Of a stretch of DNA of 19,873 nt, positions 1 through 8,900 are shown in pieces (the first letter of the stretch is position 1; each line of letters opens with the position of its first letter). Where the stretch lies: NCBI GenBank assembly GCA_003222935.1, contig QHXL01000085.1, positions 1-19,873 on the forward strand, given 5' to 3'. The notes under the pieces were generated by a model that searched no databases, was not told where the DNA came from, and was given only the letters and a program-made list of their open reading frames with translations. Source of the stretch: Acidobacteriota bacterium. GTDB taxonomy: Bacteria > Acidobacteriota > Blastocatellia > Pyrinomonadales > Pyrinomonadaceae. Both the position numbers and the translations under genes were made by a program.

Positions 1-261
1 CCCGGAATTTTTGCAGTCGCGCCTCATCCCAATACGTCGACACTCGGAGAATCGGGGCAGAGAAAGACCGCTGACGTTGAAAACAATAGACTTACGCATC
101 CAGTTCAGAATGAGGCTAACTTCGGGACTTCAGCCGAAATGCCCTGTTCCCTACAGGCTACACCTTCCGTGTTAAAACCGTTCCAAAGATCGCTCTTCCG
201 TGTTACTCTGAACCCGCGGAAAAACTCACTCTGCACTTCCACTAGTCCGCAAGCCCTTTAA
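1..261 (+). other. Edge region with open frame, possible 3' end of an upstream gene
   Basis: Reading from base 1, frame 1 is open for 86 codons up to a TAA at 259-261, so this could be the C-terminus of a gene that starts left of the window. The translation is low in hydrophobic residues, has no motif I recognise and ends in FRVTLNPRKN...SPQAL. Against coding: an 11-base word (CTTCCGTGTTA) occurs twice, at 164-174 and 195-205, and CTTCGG...CCGAA pairing around 119-139 resembles intergenic repeat DNA. An open frame of this length could arise by chance in one of six frames. Nothing else is visible up to the ribosome binding site at 283. Confidence 0.2.
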
Positions 262-282
262 TCCACCGAAATCCCGACTTTC

Positions 283-288
283 AGGAGG
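283..288 (+). promoter_or_regulatory. Strong Shine-Dalgarno for the first zinc-ribbon gene
   Basis: AGGAGG lies six bases upstream of the ATG at 295. It fixes the start of the first zinc-ribbon/TM gene and is the best ribosome binding site in the left part of the window. Confidence 0.7.
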
Positions 289-294
289 GTCGCG

Positions 295-870
295 ATGAAA
301 AGATGCCCGCAGTGCGAGTTCATCTATGAAGACGACCAAAGTTTGTGTGATATGGACGGAATTCTGCTCGTCTTTGACTCTCAAAAACTTCCCAAACACG
401 CCAAGCACGCCAAGATCGCTACTGGTCCATCGAAAACCCAGTGGAAGAACCGGGTAGTTCCTGCGCTCGCCGCCGTAATCCTGGCAACCGTAATGGGCCT
501 GGTTTATTACGTATCGACTCAGCCAAGAATCGTGCAAACCTCTCCTGCGTCTTCAACTATCAGCAGTGGTCAGCCCGCGACTCCCGCGAGTTCGACCTCG
601 ATAGCTCCGGAACCCGGTACCGCACCGGCCACTACCGTTAGAGACGAGAAACCGACTGAGTCGTTAGAAGTTCCCAAGTCGGAGTCAACAGATGCGAAGA
701 AACCAGTCAAAGCAGCATCCTCGACTGACCAGCCTGCGATAAAAACCAAAGCGAAAGCGACTTCAACTCCAAAAGCACAGAGTTCAATTCAAACTCGCAA
801 AGATGATTCAAAAATTGAATCACTGATGAAGAAGACTGGGCGGATCTTGAAGAAACCTTTCAAGTTTTGA
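295..870 (+). CDS. Zinc-ribbon, single-TM protein with low-complexity tail (paralog 1)
   Basis: A 191-residue protein of unknown function. Residues 1-22 form a short zinc-ribbon-like knuckle with Cys4, Cys7 and Cys18 (CPQC...CDMDG), a start common in Acidobacteriota/Blastocatellia hypothetical proteins. A linker with a repeated HAK motif follows, then a membrane helix at about 54-75. The rest is Ser/Thr/Pro/Ala/Lys-rich and probably disordered, ending in a basic segment (KKTGRILKKPFKF). By topology the ribbon should be cytoplasmic and the tail extracytoplasmic. The AGGAGG at 283-288 supports the start. The next gene, 117 bases on, is a clear paralog (same first ten residues). Function inferred only as membrane-anchored sensing or scaffolding; no catalytic site is seen. 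Confidence 0.85.
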   Translation: MKRCPQCEFIYEDDQSLCDMDGILLVFDSQKLPKHAKHAKIATGPSKTQWKNRVVPALAAVILATVMGLVYYVSTQPRIVQTSPASSTISSGQPATPASSTSIAPEPGTAPATTVRDEKPTESLEVPKSESTDAKKPVKAASSTDQPAIKTKAKATSTPKAQSSIQTRKDDSKIESLMKKTGRILKKPFKF

Positions 871-884
871 ATCATAGTATTGCC

Positions 885-901
885 AAGCGCCAATGGCGCT
901 T
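885..901. terminator. Short hairpin between the zinc-ribbon paralogs
   Basis: AAGCGCC and GGCGCTT form a perfect 7-bp stem around a 3-base loop, 15 bases after the stop of the first paralog. No T-run follows, so it may be a weak terminator, an RNA-processing structure or a small dispersed palindrome. Confidence 0.35.
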
Positions 902-987
902 AGAATTCGTTTCCATCCAAACCTCGCAGTTCTGACAACCTGATTTCCGTCAGAACATTCCTTCCATCTGAGGCAAAACAATTTTTT

Positions 988-1620
988 ATGAAACGCTGCC
1001 CCCAATGCGAATTCATCTACCCGGACTCCGACGAAGCATGCGACTTCGATCAGACTTCCCTCGTACTTGTTGCAGAGTCGGAAATTGCTGCCATTACGAA
1101 TACACCAGCGCGTCCTGCCTTGTCGGATCTCGCGGCAACTCATTCGAAAAAGTTTGAGAACCGAAAGAGTCGTAAAGCACTGCCTATTGCTGCTGCGTTA
1201 GGCTTAGTGCTCGGCATCGTTGTGTTTGGTGTGTACTTCGCGGTTCATCGTCAAATGACGTCGCCGTCAGTCGCACAAAGCAACATCGTTACTGCTCAAC
1301 CTGTTGCGCAAGCACCGTCACCATCACCCTCGCCTTCGGTTAACGAATCACCGTCTCCAGAGGAACTGACAGGGCCGGCTTCCAACTCAACTTCTTCAAA
1401 TTCAAAGACAAGCACATCTCACACAACCACCAGCCTTGGACCAGTTTCGACCAGTGAAACCGGCGCGAAGAATACTGATCACAAAGTGATTCTTCTAACC
1501 AGCGGTGGAAAAGTTGAAGCTGACGAAGTGTGGCGAACTAAGGATGGAATTTGGTATCGCCGCGATGGTTTAGTAACTCTGCTAAAAAAGAATCGCGTTA
1601 AAGCGATCGTCAGTCAGTAA
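988..1620 (+). CDS. Zinc-ribbon, single-TM protein with C-terminal small domain (paralog 2)
   Basis: A 210-residue paralog of the preceding gene, sharing MKRCPQCEFIY and the Cys4/Cys7/Cys18 pattern. A membrane helix spans about 64-87, followed by a Ser/Pro/Thr-rich linker (about 95-160). Unlike paralog 1 it ends in a compact, folded-looking segment (about 165-208): a repeated-strand pattern VILLTSGGKVEADEVW and GIWYRRDGLVTLL, a module style found in other Blastocatellia membrane proteins. The ligand is unknown. The start is the ATG at 988; only a weak GAGG lies upstream at an unusually long distance, so the start rests on paralogy. The knuckle has CDFDQ where the paralog has CDMDG. Confidence 0.85.
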   Translation: MKRCPQCEFIYPDSDEACDFDQTSLVLVAESEIAAITNTPARPALSDLAATHSKKFENRKSRKALPIAAALGLVLGIVVFGVYFAVHRQMTSPSVAQSNIVTAQPVAQAPSPSPSPSVNESPSPEELTGPASNSTSSNSKTSTSHTTTSLGPVSTSETGAKNTDHKVILLTSGGKVEADEVWRTKDGIWYRRDGLVTLLKKNRVKAIVSQ

Positions 1621-1867
1621 TCAACAGTTAACTACTAAAAGAACCTCTTAAGTAAGTGCAATGGCTTCGTTCGTGTGTCGTTTCCTCCGCCTCGCCTCAA
1701 AACAAACGATCACGAAGTCACGCAAATAAACACGAACAAAACCTGGGTACCCTTGCCGTCATGTCGTGAGTTGGCGGAACGCTATTTCCGCTTGGCAATT
1801 CCCTCACCTCTATCGCAAAATGCCTTCGTAGTAACTCACAACCTCAACCTCATGAAAGGACCTCACA

Positions 1868-3172
1868 ATGTCGGAAATCAAACTCAACCTCATCGACTCA
1901 ACCACAATCCTAAACGGCACGATCCATGGTTCGATTGGTGACTACTGTGTCGCCGCGTTATCAGCTGAACCAGAAACCATCGACGAACTTGTCGCCGCAC
2001 TGCGACGCTTTCAAAAGCACACCCCGGATTTCTCTTCCTACTTCAGACGCAACTCTGAACTTGATCCTGAACCTTACGACGCAGGAATACTCATCATCGA
2101 CCTCGCGGCACGCGTCGTAGCCCGTGAATCGACCTACTCACTCCCCGGTCCATGTGGTGAGGTCTATTACCACGACGGCCAGCGAACTGATTTGCCCATC
2201 TTCTATCGCGTCCCAGACGACTGGTTATTCCTTGATTCAATTGAGGAATACGAGTGTGTTTGCGCCGAACGGCGTACTGACAGACTCAAGCATGAACCGT
2301 TCGACGCGAGGTCAGTTTTGTATGGACGTCCGTTGCTGGAGTTCATCGCCACAAGCGTGCAGTCGAGTCTGATCTGTCAGCCCGAGACAAATGAAAGTGC
2401 TTACTGTGAAGCCCAACCCAACGTACTCACTGCTTCTGGAGCGATCCACGCGCAGTGGTTATTAACCCCGCGCGAAGATCTACGCGAAAAGTCGCCGCGA
2501 CAGGTGCTGCTTGCCAAACGAGAGTTCATTGAAACGGATCTCGAATCTCGCGCACGCCAGTGGAGTATGCAACTCGAAGGTCCACCTTGTTTATCAAAGG
2601 AGTCCTTCGCTTATCGGTTCGCAGGGTTTGGTGTTCATGAGTGGGTACTCTACTACGATCTGATTCGTTACCTGCTCAACAGCCCAATCACACATCAGCA
2701 ACCACATGACTTCCAGTCGCGTGTCTGTGAACTCGAACTTCTAAGAGATGCATGGCTTAATAATCCGTGTGAAGAACTCGATGGTAGAATTCCAGCGATT
2801 GTCATCGAGAACGAGCGCAAGCGTCTGCCGGAAGCAATGGGCGGACGGAGCATGGTAATAGACGAAGACTGCCCCATCTGCAAAATGATGGGTGACGATT
2901 GTGAGGCCGGTCTCGAGATTTGTTTTTGGCATCTCGACAGCTCCAGCATGGACGAGCATTTTGCTTTTTCGACTTTCGAGACCGAAAAGGAATATCTGGA
3001 GGATATTTTAGAGCGCGAGTTACGTTATCGAGAGTTCGACGAAAAGTGGCGGGAGCGAGAGGCACGTATCGCGAGAGGTGAGCCTGTGGAATTGGATCCA
3101 TTCTTCGATCCGTTGCCGTTGGACGAATTCACTCCGTTCGCCGTGGCTGAACCGGATCCGCCGGAAGCATAG
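1868..3172 (+). CDS. Unrecognised protein with C-terminal Cys/His cluster
   Basis: A 434-residue, acidic, probably cytosolic protein with no signal peptide or membrane helix. I do not recognise the family. Its most distinctive part is a possible metal-binding cluster: Cys335, Cys338, Cys345, Cys352 and His355 (CPIC, then CFWH), spaced C-x2-C-x6-C-x6-C-x2-H. A charged, likely helical segment follows (about 375-410, rich in Glu/Arg), then a Pro/Asp-rich tail. A motif LTPREDLREKSPRQVLLAKR near the middle looks like a conserved signature. AAAGGA at 1855-1860, seven bases before the ATG, supports the start. A 12-bp perfect hairpin follows the stop. It is probably a single-gene unit. Any function would be a guess. 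Confidence 0.85.
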   Translation: MSEIKLNLIDSTTILNGTIHGSIGDYCVAALSAEPETIDELVAALRRFQKHTPDFSSYFRRNSELDPEPYDAGILIIDLAARVVARESTYSLPGPCGEVYYHDGQRTDLPIFYRVPDDWLFLDSIEEYECVCAERRTDRLKHEPFDARSVLYGRPLLEFIATSVQSSLICQPETNESAYCEAQPNVLTASGAIHAQWLLTPREDLREKSPRQVLLAKREFIETDLESRARQWSMQLEGPPCLSKESFAYRFAGFGVHEWVLYYDLIRYLLNSPITHQQPHDFQSRVCELELLRDAWLNNPCEELDGRIPAIVIENERKRLPEAMGGRSMVIDEDCPICKMMGDDCEAGLEICFWHLDSSSMDEHFAFSTFETEKEYLEDILERELRYREFDEKWREREARIARGEPVELDPFFDPLPLDEFTPFAVAEPDPPEA

Positions 3173-3184
3173 TTTGAAAAGAAT

Positions 3185-3213
3185 ACTTGAAGCCGCTGAA
3201 TGCGGCTTCAAGT
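3185..3213. terminator. Perfect 12-bp hairpin after the Cys/His-cluster gene
   Basis: ACTTGAAGCCGC (3185-3196) and its exact complement (3202-3213) enclose the loop TGAAT, 12 bases past the stop at 3172. The downstream side lacks a clear T-run (CAAATTTCT), while the upstream side is A-rich, so it may act as a bidirectional or non-canonical terminator. It separates the gene from the ankyrin/TonB gene at 3285. Confidence 0.5.
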
Positions 3214-3284
3214 CAAATTTCTGCGAGCCTCTCCCGAATCTCGGTCTCGATCTGCTAAAGTTTCTTATCGAGTGTTAACCGACA

Positions 3285-4742
3285 ATGAACCCAGCTATTC
3301 GATCATTTTTTCGGGCGGTCGCAACGGGCGATGTAGATCTTGTAAGGGCACTGATTGCTCAAGGCGCCGATGTCAATACTACCAACCAGGCCGGTCAGAC
3401 ACCCCTCATGGTTGCGACGGCACTGAGACGAAATGAAGTCGTACGCTTGCTTTTGACGCACGGCGCAGATGCCGACGCACTTGACGATTTAGGCTTGAAC
3501 GCCGTCGACTGGGCCGCCAACTCTGTCGAGATGGTTGAATTATTGAGGAGTGGCGTAGAACAACAGAATCCACAGCCAACCTTCGCCAGTTCTGAACCCG
3601 TAAGTGTCCTGGGGGATGAAAACTCGCGGGCCAAATATCAGTCCGGTGACCGGCTGAAGGGATTGGCGGCGGCTATTCTCCGAGATCATGCGCCAAAGAC
3701 GACCGCTAATGCATATGTAACCGCTGCAGACGAACACACGCCGGCGCATCAGTTTCTCTCACGCGCCAAACCCGAAACCGCCAACGATGTCTCGCTAACG
3801 GAGCAAACCGTTGATGAAACCTGGCGTGATACAGAGAGCGAAGCGATCGACAATACCGCTCGTCAAAGTCGACCCACTTCACGACGTATCTTTGACATGG
3901 AAAGTCAGGAAACGGCCAAACCGAGAAGCAAAGTCGAGGTATCAGTTCCCACATTCAATTCAAACTCACACTCGAAACGCGGAGTAGTAGTCTGGTTACT
4001 TGTACTCGCGGTTTTAGCGGGCGGTGGTTTTGCTGGTTATCGTTTGACAAGCTATCTGCTAAGAACAAAAAACCAGGACGCAGTTGGTCCATCGACAGCA
4101 GCTGCGACCCCTGTTCAACCGGCAACTATCATCGCACCTGCGAAGCTGGCTCCAGTTGTTGGTGCTGAATTAAGCGGCGCCGAACTACACCTTCCTGACG
4201 TTAGTTATCCCGACAATGCAAAACCAGGGTTGAATGAGACAGTGACAGTGCAGGTCAAGGTAAGTCGCAAAGGGATTGTTGTTAGCGCGAAGGCGATCGA
4301 CGGCAACGAAAGTCTTAGACCAGCAGCAGAAGCTACCGCAATGAGTTCGGCGTTCTCACCTGAAAAGCTAAGGGACAAGCCTGACCAGATCGATAGCACG
4401 ATCACTTATCACTTCATTGCTACTCAACTGCTGGGAACTGAAATTACCAAAGAAAATCAGAACTCGAAGGGTGTCTCAGTAGTTGCAGGAGGACCACTCG
4501 CAGGTACGGAACTCAAGTTGGGCACACCTGATACATCGACGATAAAAGATCTGACCGGCAGCGTGACTGTCGTAGTGAGAGTTGGCAGGAACGGGAGAGT
4601 AGTATCATGGCGACCGTTGGATAGTACTCCGCAACTACGTTCGTTGGCAGTGCAGGCAGCAAAACGCTCAACATTCGCGCCAGACAAACTCCCTGGAAAG
4701 GGTGACGTTGTCGGCACAATCACCTACACATTTAGTAAGTAG
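3285..4742 (+). CDS. Ankyrin repeat - TM - double TonB-C-like protein
   Basis: A 485-residue inner-membrane protein. Residues 1-90 hold two to three ankyrin repeats (GADVNTTNQAGQTPLMVA, then LLLTHGADADALDDLGLNAV). A polar linker (about 90-230) leads to a membrane helix at about 232-255. Two tandem copies of a TonB C-terminal-like module follow (about 293-378 and 402-485). Each has a VTVQVKV or VTVVVRV strand, an R-K/N-G turn, and an AF/TFAPDKL...ITYTF ending. By topology the ankyrins face the cytoplasm and the TonB-like modules the periplasm. TonB-C folds normally contact outer-membrane receptors, but no ExbB, ExbD or receptor gene is nearby and no TonB proline linker is seen, so energy coupling is not implied. 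No clear Shine-Dalgarno precedes the ATG at 3285. Confidence 0.85.
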   Translation: MNPAIRSFFRAVATGDVDLVRALIAQGADVNTTNQAGQTPLMVATALRRNEVVRLLLTHGADADALDDLGLNAVDWAANSVEMVELLRSGVEQQNPQPTFASSEPVSVLGDENSRAKYQSGDRLKGLAAAILRDHAPKTTANAYVTAADEHTPAHQFLSRAKPETANDVSLTEQTVDETWRDTESEAIDNTARQSRPTSRRIFDMESQETAKPRSKVEVSVPTFNSNSHSKRGVVVWLLVLAVLAGGGFAGYRLTSYLLRTKNQDAVGPSTAAATPVQPATIIAPAKLAPVVGAELSGAELHLPDVSYPDNAKPGLNETVTVQVKVSRKGIVVSAKAIDGNESLRPAAEATAMSSAFSPEKLRDKPDQIDSTITYHFIATQLLGTEITKENQNSKGVSVVAGGPLAGTELKLGTPDTSTIKDLTGSVTVVVRVGRNGRVVSWRPLDSTPQLRSLAVQAAKRSTFAPDKLPGKGDVVGTITYTFSK

Positions 4743-4889
4743 ACCCACCACTCCCCGGCCCACACCCCGGCGTTCCCGGGTAGAAATCTCCGAATAAAGT
4801 GCCACCGCAAATTTGTGTCGCTTTGATGGACCAAAACTCTCTGGAAATCCGCGTTAAGAAAATAGAGCAGTTTGATATTCGTGGATGCC

Positions 4890-4894
4890 AGGAG
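4890..4894 (+). promoter_or_regulatory. Shine-Dalgarno deciding the DUF2306 start
   Basis: AGGAG sits seven bases before the ATG at 4902. An in-frame TTG at 4872 would add ten residues but has no such site, so 4902 is preferred. Confidence 0.7.
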
Positions 4895-4901
4895 CGACGC
4901 A

Positions 4902-5579
4902 ATGAAAGTCAACGCTAAACATGTCGTTTTTTCAGTGATTGCAGTGGCGAGTCTTTATGTGCTCTATCACAACGAGCGCTTTCTTATAGATTCTTCACAT
5001 CCCGCCTGGCAACGCTATGAAGCTTTTAAGTGGTGGTTGCTGCCACACGGAATATTTGGCGCGATCGTGTTGCTGTTCGCCCCGCTCCAGTTTTCGGAGC
5101 GAGTGCGGCAGCGATTCACCAAAGCTCATAGAGTCATGGGCAGGCTTTACGTCGTAAGCGCGCTGCTTCTCGCGCCAATGGGTGCGTACATTCAGTATTA
5201 CCAGGAGCGCATGGGTGCCCCGCGTTCTTTCACCATTCTGGGAATTGTGGACGCCACGATGTTGATGGGTGCTACCACACTCGCTTTACTGTTCGCGTTC
5301 AGACGTAAGATCGCGCTGCATAAACAATGGGCCACTCGCAGTTATGCGATCGCATTGGTGTTCATCGCCGGACGCTTCGTTATGGGCATCACTGGTTGGG
5401 AAACTCTTGGGGTGGAAATAATCCAGGCGATCATCTGGTCATGCCTCGCGCTGTCGATGGTAGTGGCAGATGTCTCAATACATTGGAAGGAGATTCGTGC
5501 GGCCCTTGCTCCGCAGGCCAAGCCAATTGCGGTGAGGAAGGATGCCGTACGACCTCGCATTGCGCGTGTTGAGGTATAA
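4902..5579 (+). CDS. DUF2306-type six-helix membrane protein
   Basis: A 225-residue integral membrane protein. Predicted helices lie near residues 6-22, 45-62, 80-97, 112-132, 147-164 and 172-190. The family-like features are His49-Gly50 at the start of helix 2, the HRVMGRLYV motif (76-84) entering helix 3, and a conserved-looking LHKQW (139-143) before helix 5. These match the uncharacterised DUF2306 membrane family; the embedded histidines suggest haem or metal binding, but that is inference. A basic tail (after about 200) should be cytoplasmic. It ends about 30 bases before a palindromic repeat and is convergent with the SNF2-like gene. It appears to be a single-gene unit. Confidence 0.8.
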   Translation: MKVNAKHVVFSVIAVASLYVLYHNERFLIDSSHPAWQRYEAFKWWLLPHGIFGAIVLLFAPLQFSERVRQRFTKAHRVMGRLYVVSALLLAPMGAYIQYYQERMGAPRSFTILGIVDATMLMGATTLALLFAFRRKIALHKQWATRSYAIALVFIAGRFVMGITGWETLGVEIIQAIIWSCLALSMVVADVSIHWKEIRAALAPQAKPIAVRKDAVRPRIARVEV

Positions 5580-5607
5580 GGATCAAATTGATCTGTTTTT
5601 TAAATGA

Positions 5608-5633
5608 AGGGGTGGCCACGGAGTGCCACCCCT
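5608..5633. repeat. REP-like palindrome, copy 1
   Basis: AGGGGTGGC (5608-5616) and GCCACCCCT (5625-5633) form a perfect 9-bp stem with an 8-base loop. Read on the minus strand, with flanks, it matches the two copies at 12893-12980: TTGTAGGGG, then CTCCGTGG, then CCCCT are shared. It lies 29 bases past the stop of the DUF2306 gene and may double as its terminator. Confidence 0.65.
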
Positions 5634-5657
5634 ACAAGTTTAGTCGCGACCTTGTTG

Positions 5658-5813
5658 CTAGGCGGATTTGGCTTGCGCGCGTTCGGCCTTCATGAATTCA
5701 CGCATCTTCTCGATGCTCCCGGGATTATGTGCCTCAGCCCAGGCTTCATATCGTTGAGCAGCCTTCTCCATGTTCGACAGAAGATATTTATCGCCAAACT
5801 TCTCTCGAATTCA
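5658..5813 (-). pseudogene. Decayed C-terminal coding fragment, family unknown
   Basis: On the minus strand this interval reads as a convincing soluble, helical C-terminus: IREKFGDKYLLSN, then MEKAAQRYEAWAEAH and a Lys/Ala-rich end, stopping at 5658-5660. Upstream, the frame is interrupted by a TGA at 5811-5813, beyond which the same frame continues protein-like (RNTIEEGGT before the stop), with no ATG, GTG or TTG start. A neighbouring frame also reads plausibly up to the break (PLKKAVPEFERS), so either a nonsense change or a frameshift fits. A 37-residue ORF from the ATG at 5769-5771 remains, but no ribosome binding site supports it. I read this as the remnant of a gene just downstream of the SNF2-like gene on the same strand. 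Confidence 0.45.
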
Positions 5814-5916
5814 GGTACCGCCTTCTTCAATGGTATTACGAATTTGTGTTATCCCGAAGTTACAGTTGCGGCCGGCGTTTCGGTCAAAGGAAATAGGAGC
5901 GCTCCTGTTGTGAAGA

Positions 5917-8900
5917 TCACGACAACAACATCATCAAATCTTCACCCGTAATATTCCTCAGCACACTGTTGTCAGCATTGATGATCGCATCCGCAAGGTC
6001 GCGCTTGGTGCTTTGAAGGTCCAGCACTTTCTCTTCGACCGTGTCGCGCGTAATCAGTCGATACGCGAACACGCGACGCGTTTGACCAATCCGGTGCGCA
6101 CGATCGATTGCCTGTGCTTCGACTGCCGGGTTCCACCATGGATCCAAAAGAAAGACGTACTCCGCAGCCGTTAAGTTCAACCCCTGGCCGCCTGCCTTTA
6201 AACTGATCAGAAACAGTTTGCAGTCCGGGTCGTTCTGAAATCTGTGAACTGCGGCTTCGCGATCACGCGTCTTCCCGTCGAGATATTGATAATCAACCCC
6301 ATCTTGCTCGAGCCTACGGCGCACGATCGTCAGGAAACTCGTGAACTGAGAAAACACGATCGCCTTATGACCTTCATCAATCACTTCGCCTAGACGTGGC
6401 AGAAGAATATCCAGCTTGGCATTTGGACTGACGTCGTCAATATCCCCACTCACCAACGATGGATGACACGCTGTTTGCCGCAGCCTGAGTAGCGCTTCGA
6501 GGATTTGAATCTTCGACTTATTAATCCCCTGCAGAGAGACCTTCTCCAGCAATGACTTGCGATAGAAATCGCGCAGCTCGTCGTACTGCTTGCGTTGACC
6601 ATCATCCATTTCGCAATAGATGGTCTGTTCGAGTTTCTCTGGTAGTTCCTTCGCAACTTCCTGCTTGGTGCGTCGCAACATGAAAGGTCGCAACGCCCGC
6701 GACAAAAGCATGCGAGTCTCGAGATCAGGTGTGCGAGCTCCACTCGTACTCAGCTGAAATACGGACGATGTGCCAAGCATTCCGGGATTCAAGAACTCAA
6801 ACAGACTCCATAATTCGCCGAGATGGTTTTCGATAGGCGTACCACTCAAGGCAAGCCGGTTTTTGCTCTTCAGCAACCGCGCCGCCTTTGCTGATTCGGT
6901 TTTTGCATTCTTTATTGCCTGGGCCTCATCAAGAATCACGAAATCAAACTCGACCTCCTGGAAGTGGAGCGCATCTCGACGAAGTGTTCCGTACGTCGTA
7001 ATCACGAGATCGTAATGTGCAAAGTGTTTGCTTTGCTTACTGCGCTCGGATCCGGCGTGAGTCAACACGCGCAGCTTCGGAGTAAAACGATGAGCTTCCT
7101 GTTGCCAGTTAAAAATCAGCGAACGAGGAACAACTACCAGTGATGGTTGGGACTTTTCTTTGCGGCGCGACTCGAGCAATGCAAGTACTTGAACTGTTTT
7201 ACCCAATCCCATGTCGTCAGCTAGACAACCGCCAAACTTAAACTTCTCGAGAAAGGCGAACCAACCCAACCCTTCACGTTGATAGTCGCGAAGTGTGCCA
7301 ACAAAACCCGTCGGCTCATTTAGCGCTTTTACGCCGGTAAAGTTTTTCCACTCACTGCGAATGCGTGAAAACGTTTCGTCGCAAGTGATCTCGGGTCGGG
7401 CCGCAAGCAACGCATCCAACACACCTGTCTGGGTTCGTTGAAAACGAAGATGATCCTCTTCGACAGTCCCGAGTGAGGCGAACAGTCCGTATTGCTGCAA
7501 CCACTCCTGCGGTAGTAATCCGAAACTTCCATCACCGAGCGGGACCATCGACTCGCCTCTGCGGAGTGCGGCAAGCAATGCCGGCAACTTTACGTCGAGG
7601 CCCTCCCCAAAGTTCAACGACCCGTGTAGTTCAAACCAATCGATTCCCGAACTGACGGACAGGTTCGACGAACCGGGATTGCGATAGAGTTTGCCCTCGG
7701 CTTCAACCCGCCAACCGCTTCCCAAAAGCGTCGCGACTACGTGAGGAAGGTTGCGAGGCGTCAACTGCAGCTTTTCGCGACCGATTGAGTTTTCCTTAGC
7801 CTTGAGTCCGAGTTTAGTGAGCTGAGCAAATGCTTCGTCCTCGACTTGTTTGTCGCGCTCCAGGTAACTGTCTTGATTACGATCGTAAATACCGCCACGA
7901 TTATCGAAGTAGTTGATCTTCATTCCCTCGTAATCAAACAAAAGATCAGCCTCAAGCTTAGGTTGACTTGCGTACGAATACTCCGGCTTGCGCACGATGA
8001 GTTGTGGCCGCGGCACTCCTCTTACACGTTCAAAGTGTAACTCCTCGGGCAGGTCGAGATTTGGAATCGAAGGCAAGTCGACAAGTTGTGCTATTAGCTC
8101 ACGAGAGTGGGCCGCGGGAACTCGAAGATCGCCTGACGCGCCAAGGGCGTCAATCCAGGTTTTTGCTCCTGTTGAATCAAACCTGGCGGCCCGATAGTCA
8201 GGAGCGATGACGATGGCTTCCGTTGTTAAGAGTGCGGACTCGAAGGCGATCTCACGCGTCGCGTCGCGCAACACCGCGTCCAACTCATAGTCTTCTTCGG
8301 AACGTTTAACGACCAACCAGAATTGCCACGAAGTAAGATCGTCCCATTCAATCCTCTTGTAGTCGGCATTTCGATCAGCGGGTCGGATCACACATCGCCG
8401 GGTTGCGCACATCATTGGGAGGACAAAGTGCTGTAGAGCGCTGGAAACAATGAAACGGTTCGGTATATCGAAATTTCCATAACCGAAGCTCGACCAATAG
8501 CCCTCACGACTCCCCGAGAGAATTGATACCAATCGCCGATCTTCATCATCGGGCAACAGAGCGATTTGGCCTCGTTGAATTTTCGCCGATTTTATCTTTC
8601 CCCATTCGCCGTTCTTCTTCCGTTCGCGAAAGCCAATTTCCACACCGAGACTCTGGGAACTGCGCGAGTACTGTGGATCTAAGATGTAGTAAATCTCGCG
8701 ACCTTCAGGCCATTGGTCGCGGACATTAACACGTTCGCTTTTTACTGAATTGGTGATTACAGAAAGTTTTTGTTGCCACTCGGGTTTAGGTTTGTTTTCA
8801 GGCTTCTGCTCTTCGAGGCGACGCAACTCTTCCGCCGAATCATCGTCGTAACTAAGCTTTACAGGTACGACTTGATCGATCGCTGATAAATAGTTCCGAC

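Noticed and set aside
1669..1737. GTTCGTGT and ACACGAAC inverted repeat
   Set aside because: Only 8 bp with a 53-base spacer in simple-sequence DNA; not distinguishable from chance.
1675..1941. An 88-codon plus-strand frame ahead of the Cys/His-cluster gene
   Set aside because: It overlaps the well-supported start at 1868 in another frame, has no good ribosome binding site, and its middle (NDHEVTQINTNKT) is the usual translation of a simple intergenic repeat rich in CACGAA/ACACGAAC words.
4743..4901. C/G-rich CCCCGG-CGTT-CCCGGG stretch after the ankyrin gene, considered as a terminator
   Set aside because: The stem is short and out of register and no T-run follows, so it was not called.
5604..5951. 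A 115-codon plus-strand frame between the DUF2306 and SNF2-like genes
   Set aside because: It starts inside the palindromic repeat, runs antisense to the more protein-like minus-strand fragment and enters the end of the SNF2-like gene; composition is not protein-like.
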